Assembly (NCBI GenBank): GCA_030638765.1
Contig: DAOWDZ010000168.1
Coordinates: 1 to 12,528 of the forward strand
DNA length: 12,528 bases
Direction of reading: 5' to 3'
Source of the DNA: Desulfocapsa sp.
GTDB lineage: Bacteria > Desulfobacterota > Desulfobulbia > Desulfobulbales > Desulfocapsaceae
The notes beneath the pieces are model-generated. The model had not been told where the DNA came from. It searched no databases and saw only the letters and a list, made by a program, of their open reading frames with translations. The position numbers and the translations under genes are program-made. The stretch's first letter is position 1. Every line of letters starts with the position of its first letter. Shown piece by piece: positions 5,445 through 12,373 of this stretch.

Positions 5445-8407
5445 TGAACGGAAGCTGTTTCTAATTTCCGTACACCGTTCACCGTCAACGTCACTGCCCC
5501 GTACTCTTCTTCCACCTTTCCCTGCAACATAAATGCTCCTCCTGAAGACAGGATCGCAGCGCTACGACGATACACACGTGGAAAAAATGTTGTTTCAACC
5601 ACTCCTGTCTCATCTTCAAAGGTTAAAAACTCCATTACTTCTCCGGTTTTTGTTGAAACCAGCTTGCCACTGAGTAACCATCCGGCGAAACGTATCTGTT
5701 TTCCAATATACCCTTTCATCTCAGATGCCCTTATCCGTCCACACAACTGCCCAGCACAAAGAAGAAGAGGATGTGTATCACAGAGAAAACCAAGTACTTC
5801 ATATTCCTGTTTCAGTAATTCATGTTGAGTAAATGATGAGAGATCCGGGGCAGGGGGAAGTTGCACGCCAAAAAGCGGACTGCTCTTTTGTGTTTTTGCC
5901 AGGCATCTGAACTGAAAAAACTCCCAAAACAGACGACTTCTGTTTTGTCCTTTTTGTGTATTCAACCCATCCATTGCACCAGCCAGTATCAAGGCTCGAC
6001 ATTCATCTTTTTTGGGCTGAACACGCTGCCAGAAATCAACATTTGAAACAAATTTTTGTTCTTCTCTACAATACAAAATCCTCTCTATTGTTCCCATCGA
6101 CAATTTCTTCACAGCCATCAGACCAACTCGAATACTCTTTGTTTCTTTAGCATTCCATCGAATATAACTGTTATTTACACAGGGAGGTAATATTTCCACA
6201 CCCATTCGTTTTGCCTCTGAAACGTAGGCAAAAGTAGAATAATATCCCCCCTGGTTAGAAATTACCGCAGCCATAAACTCTGCCGGATAATGCGTTTTCA
6301 AATATGCCGCCTGATACGACACCCTGGCATAGGATGCAGAATGTGGTTTGCAAAATGAATAACCGTCAAAGCTCATCATCATGTCCCATAACTTCTCACG
6401 TATTTCCTCACTCACTCCCCTCTCTGCACAGCCCTTCTTAAATTCTGCGCAGTAATCCCGTAAACGAAGAATCTTATCTTTTTTTGACATCACTTTGCGC
6501 AACCCATCTGCCTGCGCATGACTAAATCCTGCCATCGCAACAGCCACCCGTGAAACATCCTCCTGATAAACCATAAGGCCAAATGTTTCATCCAGTACCG
6601 TTGCCAGTTGTGGATGGAGATGCTGCCAGTCCCCACCATGAAGCCGCCGTATATACTCACGAACAAAATCATTGGCCGCAGGACGAATAATGGATGATTG
6701 CAGCACCAACTGTTCAAAATCACCACTTCCAGCTCTCTGTTGTAAAAGACGCATCGCTGGACTCTCGATATAAAAGCAACCCATGGTTTTTCCTGCTGCC
6801 ACTGCTCGCTTTGTTGGTAGATCCTCTTCCGGTTGCCAATATTCCTCTTCAAAACTGCGGCCGCTGTTGCCAAGAGATGCTATGCAATCCCTTATCACCC
6901 CAAGACTGCGATTTCCAAGAAGATCAATCTTCACGAGCCCACCTGCCTCTGCGCCATCTTTATCCCACTGAATAATCGGAACACCCTTGGCTGAAATTTC
7001 CACCGGAACATAATTACTGACAGGGCCAGGGGTTATAATCACTCCTCCAGGATGAACGGACATATGACGTGGAACACCCGTTAAGGCAGAAGCAAGTTTT
7101 ATTATCATGGGCCAGGGTGCAGGAAGATCTTTTCCTTTTGCTCCTGGCAACCTGCTCAATCGGCTTACTTCTTTAATTTCTTCTGCCGACAACCCAAAAG
7201 CCCTGGCTGTCTCCCGAATAGCCATACGCGATTGAAAGCGAATTATGGTCGAAACCATGGCCGCATGGCTGCCATATTTCTGAAGCACCTGATCAAGAAC
7301 AGTATCTCGTTCATCCCAGGAAAAATCAATATCGATATCAGGTGGATCGGTGCGTCCAGGATTTAAAAATCGTTCAAAATAGAGATTATGCTTTAGAGGG
7401 CAGACATTTGTAATTTCAAGGCAATAGGCCACAAGAGAAGCTGCACCTGATCCACGCCCGCATATACGTGAAGAATGTTCTCTTCTTCCCTCAATGCTTT
7501 GACAGACAATATCCCGCACAACAAGAAAGTAGGAAGAAAACCCCATGGAATCAATCACTCGCAGCTCTTTCTCCAAACGTTCCACCACCGCTTCAGAAAG
7601 ATCGGTCCCGTAACGAAGACACGCCCCTTTATAAGCAGATTCCCGTAACGCCACAGCTGCCCCCAACGCATTTTCTTTCCACGGAGGCATAACTATTTCA
7701 GGTGATGGCCCTCTGAAAGTACAACACTTCGTAAGAGACTCTGTTGCTTTCACAGCTTCTGGCCATATAGAAAAACGTTTATAGTAAACCGCAGGATCTT
7801 CCATCCAACCAGACAACAATGCAGATCTGCTATCATGAACCCTGAAGAGACTCTTTGTATGGATAGCCTTCATCAGTTGAAAAAGAGTGTGCTCTTTTTT
7901 ACTGGCCATGGTTATGGTGGGAATAAAGACAACAGGGACACTATGCTTTTTGGCCCATTTATGAAGCTTACTCGACTGCTCTGTCGGCCCACCACCAAGA
8001 TTCACTGCCACATTAATTTTCTGCTTTTGAAACTGTTTTACGAGAAGCAGTGAAGATGTAATAGCAATAAGACCATCGCCATATTTTGCAAAATCCTGTT
8101 CCAGTGAGAACGTACTATTCTGTTTTCTTTCTGTTATCAAATTGCATAAATTGACATAACCATACGAATTTAGAACCAGTGAAACTACAGTATGAGATGA
8201 GACCGGATCAGTGACCTCAGAAGCAATCAAAGGGTGAATATCATATTTTTTGCAAGCGTTACAAAAAGACCATATCCCCGAAAGAGAATCACAATCGTTA
8301 AGAACAAGAGTGGAATAACCAAGTTCTTTTGCCCGCAGACAGAGATTTTCAGGAGAGCTGCAACCCTGCATCAGGGAATAATAGGAACGAACAAAAAGTG
8401 GAAACAC
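5441..8407 (-). CDS. dnaE2: Error-prone DNA polymerase III alpha, DnaE2/ImuC type
   Basis: A C-family polymerase predicted to do the catalysis in LexA-controlled translesion synthesis. Numbered from GTG 8407 (988 residues): an N-terminal PHP-like domain, CGRGSGAASLVAY (316-328), the palm acids in PDIDIDF (356-362), RHMSVHPGG (447-455), the third palm Asp in KIDLLG (Asp495), YSFCKPHSASYA (683-694), EYEVLGFLCDTHPL (868-881), and an OB-fold (about 900-975). It ends after the OB-fold, without the tau-binding tail of replicative DnaE (about 1,160 residues). The PHP metal ligands are gone: the usual HLHVHS is PLFVRS (3-8) and TDHG is NDCD (37-40). Start: a GTG at 8458 would overlap imuB by 49 nt. 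GTG 8407 aligns with the family N-terminus and sits two bases after the imuB stop (TAG-TT-GTG), suggesting translational coupling, so I prefer it. It is last in the operon. Confidence 0.93.
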   Translation of the reverse strand: MFPLFVRSYYSLMQGCSSPENLCLRAKELGYSTLVLNDCDSLSGIWSFCNACKKYDIHPLIASEVTDPVSSHTVVSLVLNSYGYVNLCNLITERKQNSTFSLEQDFAKYGDGLIAITSSLLLVKQFQKQKINVAVNLGGGPTEQSSKLHKWAKKHSVPVVFIPTITMASKKEHTLFQLMKAIHTKSLFRVHDSRSALLSGWMEDPAVYYKRFSIWPEAVKATESLTKCCTFRGPSPEIVMPPWKENALGAAVALRESAYKGACLRYGTDLSEAVVERLEKELRVIDSMGFSSYFLVVRDIVCQSIEGRREHSSRICGRGSGAASLVAYCLEITNVCPLKHNLYFERFLNPGRTDPPDIDIDFSWDERDTVLDQVLQKYGSHAAMVSTIIRFQSRMAIRETARAFGLSAEEIKEVSRLSRLPGAKGKDLPAPWPMIIKLASALTGVPRHMSVHPGGVIITPGPVSNYVPVEISAKGVPIIQWDKDGAEAGGLVKIDLLGNRSLGVIRDCIASLGNSGRSFEEEYWQPEEDLPTKRAVAAGKTMGCFYIESPAMRLLQQRAGSGDFEQLVLQSSIIRPAANDFVREYIRRLHGGDWQHLHPQLATVLDETFGLMVYQEDVSRVAVAMAGFSHAQADGLRKVMSKKDKILRLRDYCAEFKKGCAERGVSEEIREKLWDMMMSFDGYSFCKPHSASYARVSYQAAYLKTHYPAEFMAAVISNQGGYYSTFAYVSEAKRMGVEILPPCVNNSYIRWNAKETKSIRVGLMAVKKLSMGTIERILYCREEQKFVSNVDFWQRVQPKKDECRALILAGAMDGLNTQKGQNRSRLFWEFFQFRCLAKTQKSSPLFGVQLPPAPDLSSFTQHELLKQEYEVLGFLCDTHPLLLCAGQLCGRIRASEMKGYIGKQIRFAGWLLSGKLVSTKTGEVMEFLTFEDETGVVETTFFPRVYRRSAAILSSGGAFMLQGKVEEEYGAVTLTVNGVRKLETASVH

Positions 8408-8409
8408 AA

Positions 8410-9582
8410 CTATAATGCCGTACCCAGGTGAATACTTTTCGCACCAAAGCGACCACACACAAGATCCATAGCTGTCAGTACCTTTTTTTGCTGTTGCTCC
8501 TTGCTACTTTGCATAACAAAAAGAGTTTGCTGCTGTGTGCAAGGCAGCAAACGATCACAAATCAGCACACAACTACGAATACGGATCCGTCTTTTCCAGG
8601 CTCTCTCAAGTGCCGTAAACGCCATATCACGCAGGAAAAAGTCATCGTCGGTGCCTCCTTTACGGGTTACTTGCCTGCATGACTGCTTGCCGTCACCATA
8701 ACTCAAACATATTCCCATACGTTGCCCAATCAAGCTCTTATTGCGTAATTGTCTTCCTATTTCATGAACCAGCAGTGTAAGGGCATAGCGCACTTCAGAA
8801 TGAATGCCGGTATCCTCTTCAAACACGTGTTCCCTTCTAATCTGCCTGTTTTTCATTTTTCCAGGAGAAACAACACTCCTGTCCCGCCCTCGACAGGCAT
8901 CATACAGATATGCGCTCCGTTTCTGAAAAGGAACCAGCAGTTGTTTCCTGCTGAGTTGTGCAAGTTGTCCGATACGTCTCAGATTGAAATCTTTAAGAAT
9001 CTCTATTTCCTCAACTTTCATCCCCGGCAGCATGGACAGAGGCAAGGGAGCCAAAAATGCATGTTCCTCCCCTGCACCCACAATATATTCTCCAAAGGGG
9101 CGCACCATTCTTGAAGCGACTTTGGAAACCAGTTTATTGGAAGCCAGGCTCCAGACAGGATCAAGGCCCAAATCATTTTGTAGCTGTTTGCGCAATCTCC
9201 AGGCTATATCAGGAGCGGGCCCAAAGAGTCGATGTGTTCCGGTGACATCCATAAACAGATGTCCATCTTCATCTCCCTGCTCCACCAGCGGCGTATACTG
9301 CACGACCGTTTTTACAATGGCCCTCATAGCCCTGCGATACAAGACAGGACGAGGAGTAACCACCACAGCCTGTCTACAATATTTACGAGCACGATCCAGG
9401 TGCATTCCTTTGCGCACGCCATCATGGTAGGCCTCCTCACTCATATCAAAAACAAGTGTTCTTGATCTACCCGCCTCTCCGGCTGCAACAATAAGTGGCA
9501 TACGGCGCAAAGAACTGTCGCAAATCCGCTCAACTGCCACCGCAAAATCAGTTACATTGAGATGAATAATGGCTCTGTCCAT
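8410..9582 (-). CDS. imuB: ImuB-like, catalytically dead Y-family polymerase paralogue
   Basis: A 390-residue Y-family protein best read as ImuB, the non-catalytic hub that brings DnaE2 to the sliding clamp. The motif HVDMDCFFAAVE of DinB is HLNVTDFAVAVE (residues 7-18), so metal-ligand Asp8 is Asn9. The DEAYLDVT motif is GHLFMDVT (107-114), so Asp103/Glu104 are Gly and His. All three catalytic acids are therefore missing, while the ImuB-style LFMDVTGTHRLFG is clear. Near the C-terminus QQTLF (351-355) fits the QxxLF clamp-binding pentamer. Palm, fingers and thumb give way to a little-finger domain at about 245-345. It is shorter than typical ImuB (about 500 residues), and its end (367-390) looks like the tail of UmuC/DinB proteins. 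It starts 11 nt after the DUF72 stop and has no Shine-Dalgarno, so it probably depends on coupling. Pol IV is the main alternative but would need intact acids. Confidence 0.87.
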   Translation of the reverse strand: MDRAIIHLNVTDFAVAVERICDSSLRRMPLIVAAGEAGRSRTLVFDMSEEAYHDGVRKGMHLDRARKYCRQAVVVTPRPVLYRRAMRAIVKTVVQYTPLVEQGDEDGHLFMDVTGTHRLFGPAPDIAWRLRKQLQNDLGLDPVWSLASNKLVSKVASRMVRPFGEYIVGAGEEHAFLAPLPLSMLPGMKVEEIEILKDFNLRRIGQLAQLSRKQLLVPFQKRSAYLYDACRGRDRSVVSPGKMKNRQIRREHVFEEDTGIHSEVRYALTLLVHEIGRQLRNKSLIGQRMGICLSYGDGKQSCRQVTRKGGTDDDFFLRDMAFTALERAWKRRIRIRSCVLICDRLLPCTQQQTLFVMQSSKEQQQKKVLTAMDLVCGRFGAKSIHLGTAL

Positions 9583-9593
9583 ACAATTAACTT

Positions 9594-10388
9594 TTACTTA
9601 CGCAGCAATCTTTGCAGAAGTCGTCCATTTTCCGGAGCCTGAGCACAAACATGATTATTAAAAAAGACAACACCCTGTTTTGAACGTGCACGCAGAGAAC
9701 AGAGATAGTTTTGATTCCACTCCTGAAGCTCATCTGCTGAATAGGAATAATCAAACTTTTTCTGCATATTATCAGATTGCCAGCCCTGTATATTACGGCC
9801 ATGGAAACGAACAAAAAAGAGATCAGGGTTGGTAATAATATCAAGACAGGGGAAAAGATTTGGTATGGAAGGAGCATCCACAGTAACCATACTCACTCGT
9901 CGTTCTTCAAGTTCTTTAAACACCGAATCCCTTGCCCAGGAGACATGACGAAATTCAACAGCGAGTGGGAATCCATGCAAACCATCCAGCAAATGAGCCA
10001 GATAATAGCGGTTACTTCTGCTCCAATCAAAATTCGAAGGTAATTGTACCAAAATGGCAGCCAACTGTTTTCGCAACGGTTCGATACCCTCCCGATACAG
10101 TTTTAATTCCTGCTGCCAGTTTCGATCCCGTTCATGTGTAAGAGTCCTGGTAAGTTTAGCAGCAAAGAGAAACGTCTCTGGAGCCTTCGCAATCATCCGG
10201 CTGATGGCCTCTGCACGTACCATCTGATACCAGGTGTAGTTGAGCTCGACAATTGGGAAAGAATCTGCATAGAGAGCAAGCATCTCAGGAGTTCTTGTCC
10301 CCTGTGGATAAAACCCGCCATCCACCCATTCAGTATAAGAGTAGCCGCTGGTTCCAACAAGCACCGGACACAGCTTATCGTGTTTCAT
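9594..10388 (-). CDS. DUF72 (YecE-like) TIM-barrel protein inside the SOS operon
   Basis: A 264-residue protein with the full set of DUF72 signatures: VGTSGYSYTEW (11-21), FYPQG (26-30), VELNYTWY (47-54), Lys78, TH (84-85), LVQLPSNF (113-120), AVEFRHVSW (143-151), Asp171, VRFHGR (193-198) and FNNH (243-246). Length is normal for the family and no residue of these motifs seems lost, so it is likely functional. No biochemical role is firmly established for DUF72. The fold is a TIM barrel, and I recall (not checked here) a computational proposal that the Thermotoga member Tm1631 binds DNA like endonuclease IV. There is no signal peptide, so it is cytoplasmic. Its ATG lies within the last codons of lexA (14-nt overlap) and the stop is 11 nt before imuB, so it is co-transcribed and probably translationally coupled. 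It occupies the slot where imuA would be expected. A DNA-damage role is inferred from context only. Confidence 0.93.
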   Translation of the reverse strand: MKHDKLCPVLVGTSGYSYTEWVDGGFYPQGTRTPEMLALYADSFPIVELNYTWYQMVRAEAISRMIAKAPETFLFAAKLTRTLTHERDRNWQQELKLYREGIEPLRKQLAAILVQLPSNFDWSRSNRYYLAHLLDGLHGFPLAVEFRHVSWARDSVFKELEERRVSMVTVDAPSIPNLFPCLDIITNPDLFFVRFHGRNIQGWQSDNMQKKFDYSYSADELQEWNQNYLCSLRARSKQGVVFFNNHVCAQAPENGRLLQRLLRK

Positions 10389-10995
10389 AACTTCTGATTA
10401 CACCCACCACTTTTCCCTGCACAAGAATATCTGAAAAAGGATAACGGATAACACTGAATTTTTTATTCTCAGGCCGCAGTTCGATATGATCTTCTCCTAA
10501 GAAAAACCGCTTCACGGTAGCCTCTTCTCCTTGAATAAGGACAGCTACGATTTCTCCATTTTCAGCATATTGCCGTGGTTCACAAATAACCAGATCACCA
10601 TTCAGGATACCGCAGTCCTGCATGGATTCACCCTGGATACGCAGACAAAAAAGATTCGGCCCGGGAAACAGCGCTCCATCGACCATTACGGAGCCATCCC
10701 ATTCCTGCTGTGCATACATGGGTAAACCCGCTGTGATTGCCCCCACCACAGGCAACTCCCTCATCCGTGATTTTTTTTGCTGAACCTGCGACGACAGGAT
10801 ACGGATTGAACGGCTGTAACGTCCTTCTCGTTCAATGACTCCCTTTCGCTCCAGCTGAGCAATTAACTGAGCCACGGCATTATGGCTGACTCCCAGATCG
10901 TCTGCAGCCTGACGCAAACTGGGTGCTCGTCCTTCCTGTTCCAGTTGTTCCTGCAGATAGTTAAAAAGTTGTTGCTGTTTTGTTGTCAGATCCAT
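10375..10995 (-). CDS. lexA: LexA repressor, self-cleaving SOS regulator
   Basis: A 206-residue LexA with an N-terminal winged helix-turn-helix (about 1-67) and a C-terminal S24 peptidase domain. The RecA-stimulated self-cleavage site is Ala89-Gly90 in GAITAGLP. The catalytic Ser124 is in GESMQDCG and the catalytic Lys162 in ATVKRFF, so inactivation by auto-cleavage should be intact. In the recognition-helix region GVSHNAVAQLIAQL replaces E. coli GFRSPNAAEEHLKAL. The Ser and Asn that touch DNA are kept, but the two Glu residues are Ala and Gln and one residue is missing, consistent with a non-CTGT operator. A good Shine-Dalgarno (GAGGAA, 11001-11006) precedes the ATG. It is the first gene of the lexA-DUF72-imuB-dnaE2 operon and overlaps DUF72 by 14 nt. 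Two palindromic boxes at its promoter suggest that it represses itself and the operon. The genome may hold a second, housekeeping lexA. Confidence 0.96.
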   Translation of the reverse strand: MDLTTKQQQLFNYLQEQLEQEGRAPSLRQAADDLGVSHNAVAQLIAQLERKGVIEREGRYSRSIRILSSQVQQKKSRMRELPVVGAITAGLPMYAQQEWDGSVMVDGALFPGPNLFCLRIQGESMQDCGILNGDLVICEPRQYAENGEIVAVLIQGEEATVKRFFLGEDHIELRPENKKFSVIRYPFSDILVQGKVVGVIRSYETR

Positions 10996-11000
10996 TTACT

Positions 11001-11006
11001 TTCCTC
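11001..11006 (-). promoter_or_regulatory. Ribosome binding site of lexA
   Basis: The minus strand reads GAGGAA five bases before the ATG at 10995. It is the only strong Shine-Dalgarno in the four-gene operon; the three downstream genes lack one. Confidence 0.7.
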
Positions 11007-11014
11007 TTCAGCAT

Positions 11015-11032
11015 AAATGTACATTTACATTT
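11015..11032. promoter_or_regulatory. Putative LexA operator 1 (start-site proximal)
   Basis: AAATGTACATTTACATTT consists of three AAATGT/ACATTT half-sites: an abutting palindrome AAATGTACATTT plus a third half-site, which also makes an outer palindrome AAATGT-N6-ACATTT. It lies just downstream of the proposed lexA -10, so a bound repressor would cover the transcription start. It is almost the reverse complement of operator 2, differing at one position of 18. Confidence 0.75.
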
Positions 11033-11034
11033 GC

Positions 11035-11064
11035 TTAATACCGCAAAACAGAGTCAAATGTCAA
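11035..11064 (-). promoter_or_regulatory. Promoter of the lexA-DUF72-imuB-dnaE2 operon
   Basis: Minus-strand TTGACA (11059-11064, perfect -35) and TATTAA (11035-11040, 4 of 6) are separated by 18 bases. The -35 lies inside operator 2, and operator 1 begins two bases beyond the -10. This arrangement is typical of a strongly autorepressed gene. The leader before the lexA ATG would be about 30 nt. Confidence 0.65.
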
Positions 11065-11073
11065 TGTACATTT
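11056..11073. promoter_or_regulatory. Putative LexA operator 2 (over the -35)
   Basis: AAATGTCAATGTACATTT carries the same outer palindrome AAATGT-N6-ACATTT and the same inner core AATGTACATT as operator 1, in inverted orientation. The two inner cores are centred 47 bp apart. It contains the TTGACA of the lexA promoter, so binding should exclude RNA polymerase. The repeated design is good evidence for a real regulator site. That LexA is the binder is inferred from position. Confidence 0.75.
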
Positions 11074-11177
11074 CTTCTAAAAAAATAAGAATGACCCGAA
11101 ACAACAATAACTACCAGACAACAAAGAGCTATTTATTCTGAAATCATGGCGAAGATGTAAGGATGCTTTAAAACGAC

Positions 11178-11211
11178 AACACCCGAAAGAAACGAGATTC
11201 TTTCGGGTGTT
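11178..11211 (-). terminator. Rho-independent terminator after the DUF1566 gene
   Basis: A perfect 14-bp stem: 11178-11191, beginning AACACCCG, pairs with 11198-11211, ending CGGGTGTT, around a 6-nt loop (ACGAGA). In the minus direction it is followed by GTCGTTTTAAA. It lies 21 nt past the DUF1566 stop codon and upstream of the lexA promoter, so it separates the two transcription units. Confidence 0.85.
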
Positions 11212-11232
11212 CAGGAGGAAGAGATAAAAAAA

Positions 11233-12180
11233 CTACGCGGTACGACAAAGTCTTGCAAAACCGCCTGGAATGGTTCCGGAAGACCAAAAAGCACGACCAT
11301 GCTTATAGTCCACAAACCAATATCCGCCCGGTTTACGCTGGGCATTCACAAAAATAAAGGGCTGTTCCTTGGAAAAACAAGGATTCAGATGAATATCTTT
11401 ATTATTAGAATCTTTTTCCATAAGAGACATTGCCTCTTCCATGGTTGGCATTCGCCAGTCATGGAATCCTGCAAATCCATCTTTATTCAACTGTTCAATT
11501 CTCCGCTGCATACTTCGCACGGAAGTGATATCAAGCCCCGCCCGTTGCCACATAACTCCGGTGCGCTGGTCAATAACCACTCGTCCATCACCCGGATCCA
11601 CCAGAACATTCTCAAAATCACCTTCTCTGTTCTGGTCACCATCGTAAAAATTCCATTTCTTTAAAAAGGGTACAATCTCATCGTCATTAATAAAGCTGTG
11701 TTCCGTCGGTAATGCAACTTTTTCCCCTTGAAAATCAGTATCTCCAAGAAGTGGAAGAGGCTCTCCCATATCTTCCACTTCCGTAACCTCATAAAGAGGA
11801 ATAACAGCAGATGTATCTTCTGCCTGAATTACGTTATTTATGAGCCACTCCTTAATCTCATTATTGATGGCATAGCTTTTTTCAAAAAGAGATGATGTTC
11901 CATGACCTCCAACACAATCATTGAGCATCTGCCGGGGAGCCTTGATCTCAGCAACTACCCTTGCGTGTTTTACTCCACGCTCCATGAGGCAGAGTTTTGC
12001 TTCCTCCTCCCAGTTATCAATAAAAAAATAGTACACTCGCTCAGTACCGGTAATTCTACTGCGCATCTGCTCCCGTCCACCCCAGGATTCAAATGTTCCA
12101 AAACTCATATCCGGTGTCATTTCCCAATCAATTTCTGGAGTGACGGTATCACCAATCTCTAATTTCTGAAACATACCCAT
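11233..12180 (-). CDS. DUF1566 (Lcl C-terminal) domain protein of unknown function
   Basis: A 315-residue protein. Its C-terminal third (about 203-313) is a DUF1566 domain: VIDQRTGVMWQRAG (202-215), FAGFHDWRMPT (236-246), a Gly/Trp-rich end GGYWFVDYKHGRAFW (285-299), and a final ARLCR. The family has a C-type-lectin-like fold and is common in deltaproteobacteria with no general function known. Residues 1-200 match nothing I recognise. They are acidic and soluble-looking, with a strand/helix stretch (48-80) and a helix (100-118). No signal peptide or membrane segment is visible, so it is probably cytoplasmic. Start: an in-frame TTG at 12186 exists, but the ATG at 12180 has GAGGAG eight bases upstream. 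It is monocistronic, with its own terminator and a plausible distant promoter. No link to the neighbouring SOS operon is evident other than position. Confidence 0.8.
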   Translation of the reverse strand: MGMFQKLEIGDTVTPEIDWEMTPDMSFGTFESWGGREQMRSRITGTERVYYFFIDNWEEEAKLCLMERGVKHARVVAEIKAPRQMLNDCVGGHGTSSLFEKSYAINNEIKEWLINNVIQAEDTSAVIPLYEVTEVEDMGEPLPLLGDTDFQGEKVALPTEHSFINDDEIVPFLKKWNFYDGDQNREGDFENVLVDPGDGRVVIDQRTGVMWQRAGLDITSVRSMQRRIEQLNKDGFAGFHDWRMPTMEEAMSLMEKDSNNKDIHLNPCFSKEQPFIFVNAQRKPGGYWFVDYKHGRAFWSSGTIPGGFARLCRTA

Positions 12181-12188
12181 AAACAAAA

Positions 12189-12194
12189 CTCCTC
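12189..12194 (-). promoter_or_regulatory. Ribosome binding site of the DUF1566 gene
   Basis: The minus strand reads GAGGAG eight bases before the ATG at 12180, which favours that codon over the in-frame TTG six bases upstream. Confidence 0.65.
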
Positions 12195-12344
12195 TTCTCT
12201 AATTTTAATGACTGACTTTACTACTGGCCACCACGTGTACCCATTTACAAGAGAGCACGATCACTAAAAGTACTTCCACTTTTCACCTGCTGACCTATCC
12301 TTAAATAAAAACTTACAAGCAATCACTTTCATCTAACATTAATG

Positions 12345-12373
12345 ATTATAGTTACCATTATTAAAATGAGCAA
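12345..12373 (-). promoter_or_regulatory. Promoter candidate for the DUF1566 gene
   Basis: On the minus strand a perfect TATAAT (12345-12350) lies 17 bases from TTGCTC (12368-12373, 3 of 6 match to the -35). It would give a leader of about 155 nt before the ATG at 12180, long enough to hold a regulatory structure. AT-rich DNA makes chance matches likely. Confidence 0.35.

Noticed and set aside
5441..8407. Replicative DNA polymerase III alpha (dnaE1)
   Set aside because: It is about 170 residues too short, lacks the tau-binding C-terminus, has a degenerate PHP domain and is coupled to imuB under lexA.
8984..9430. Plus-strand ORF of 148 codons
   Set aside because: It is entirely antisense to imuB, which has clear family motifs. 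The translation shows no recognisable domain and there is no ribosome binding site.
8410..9582. Active DNA polymerase IV (dinB)
   Set aside because: All three catalytic acidic residues are replaced, and the LFMDVTGTHRLFG segment is of ImuB type.
11233..12180. Target protein of a diversity-generating retroelement
   Set aside because: DUF1566/lectin-fold proteins can be such targets, but I see no reverse transcriptase and no second copy of the gene's 3' end in the window.
12236..12249. TGTA-N6-TACA near the DUF1566 gene as a third LexA operator
   Set aside because: The half-sites are shorter and the spacing is two bases longer than in the lexA boxes, and the flanking AAA/TTT are missing. It is probably chance.
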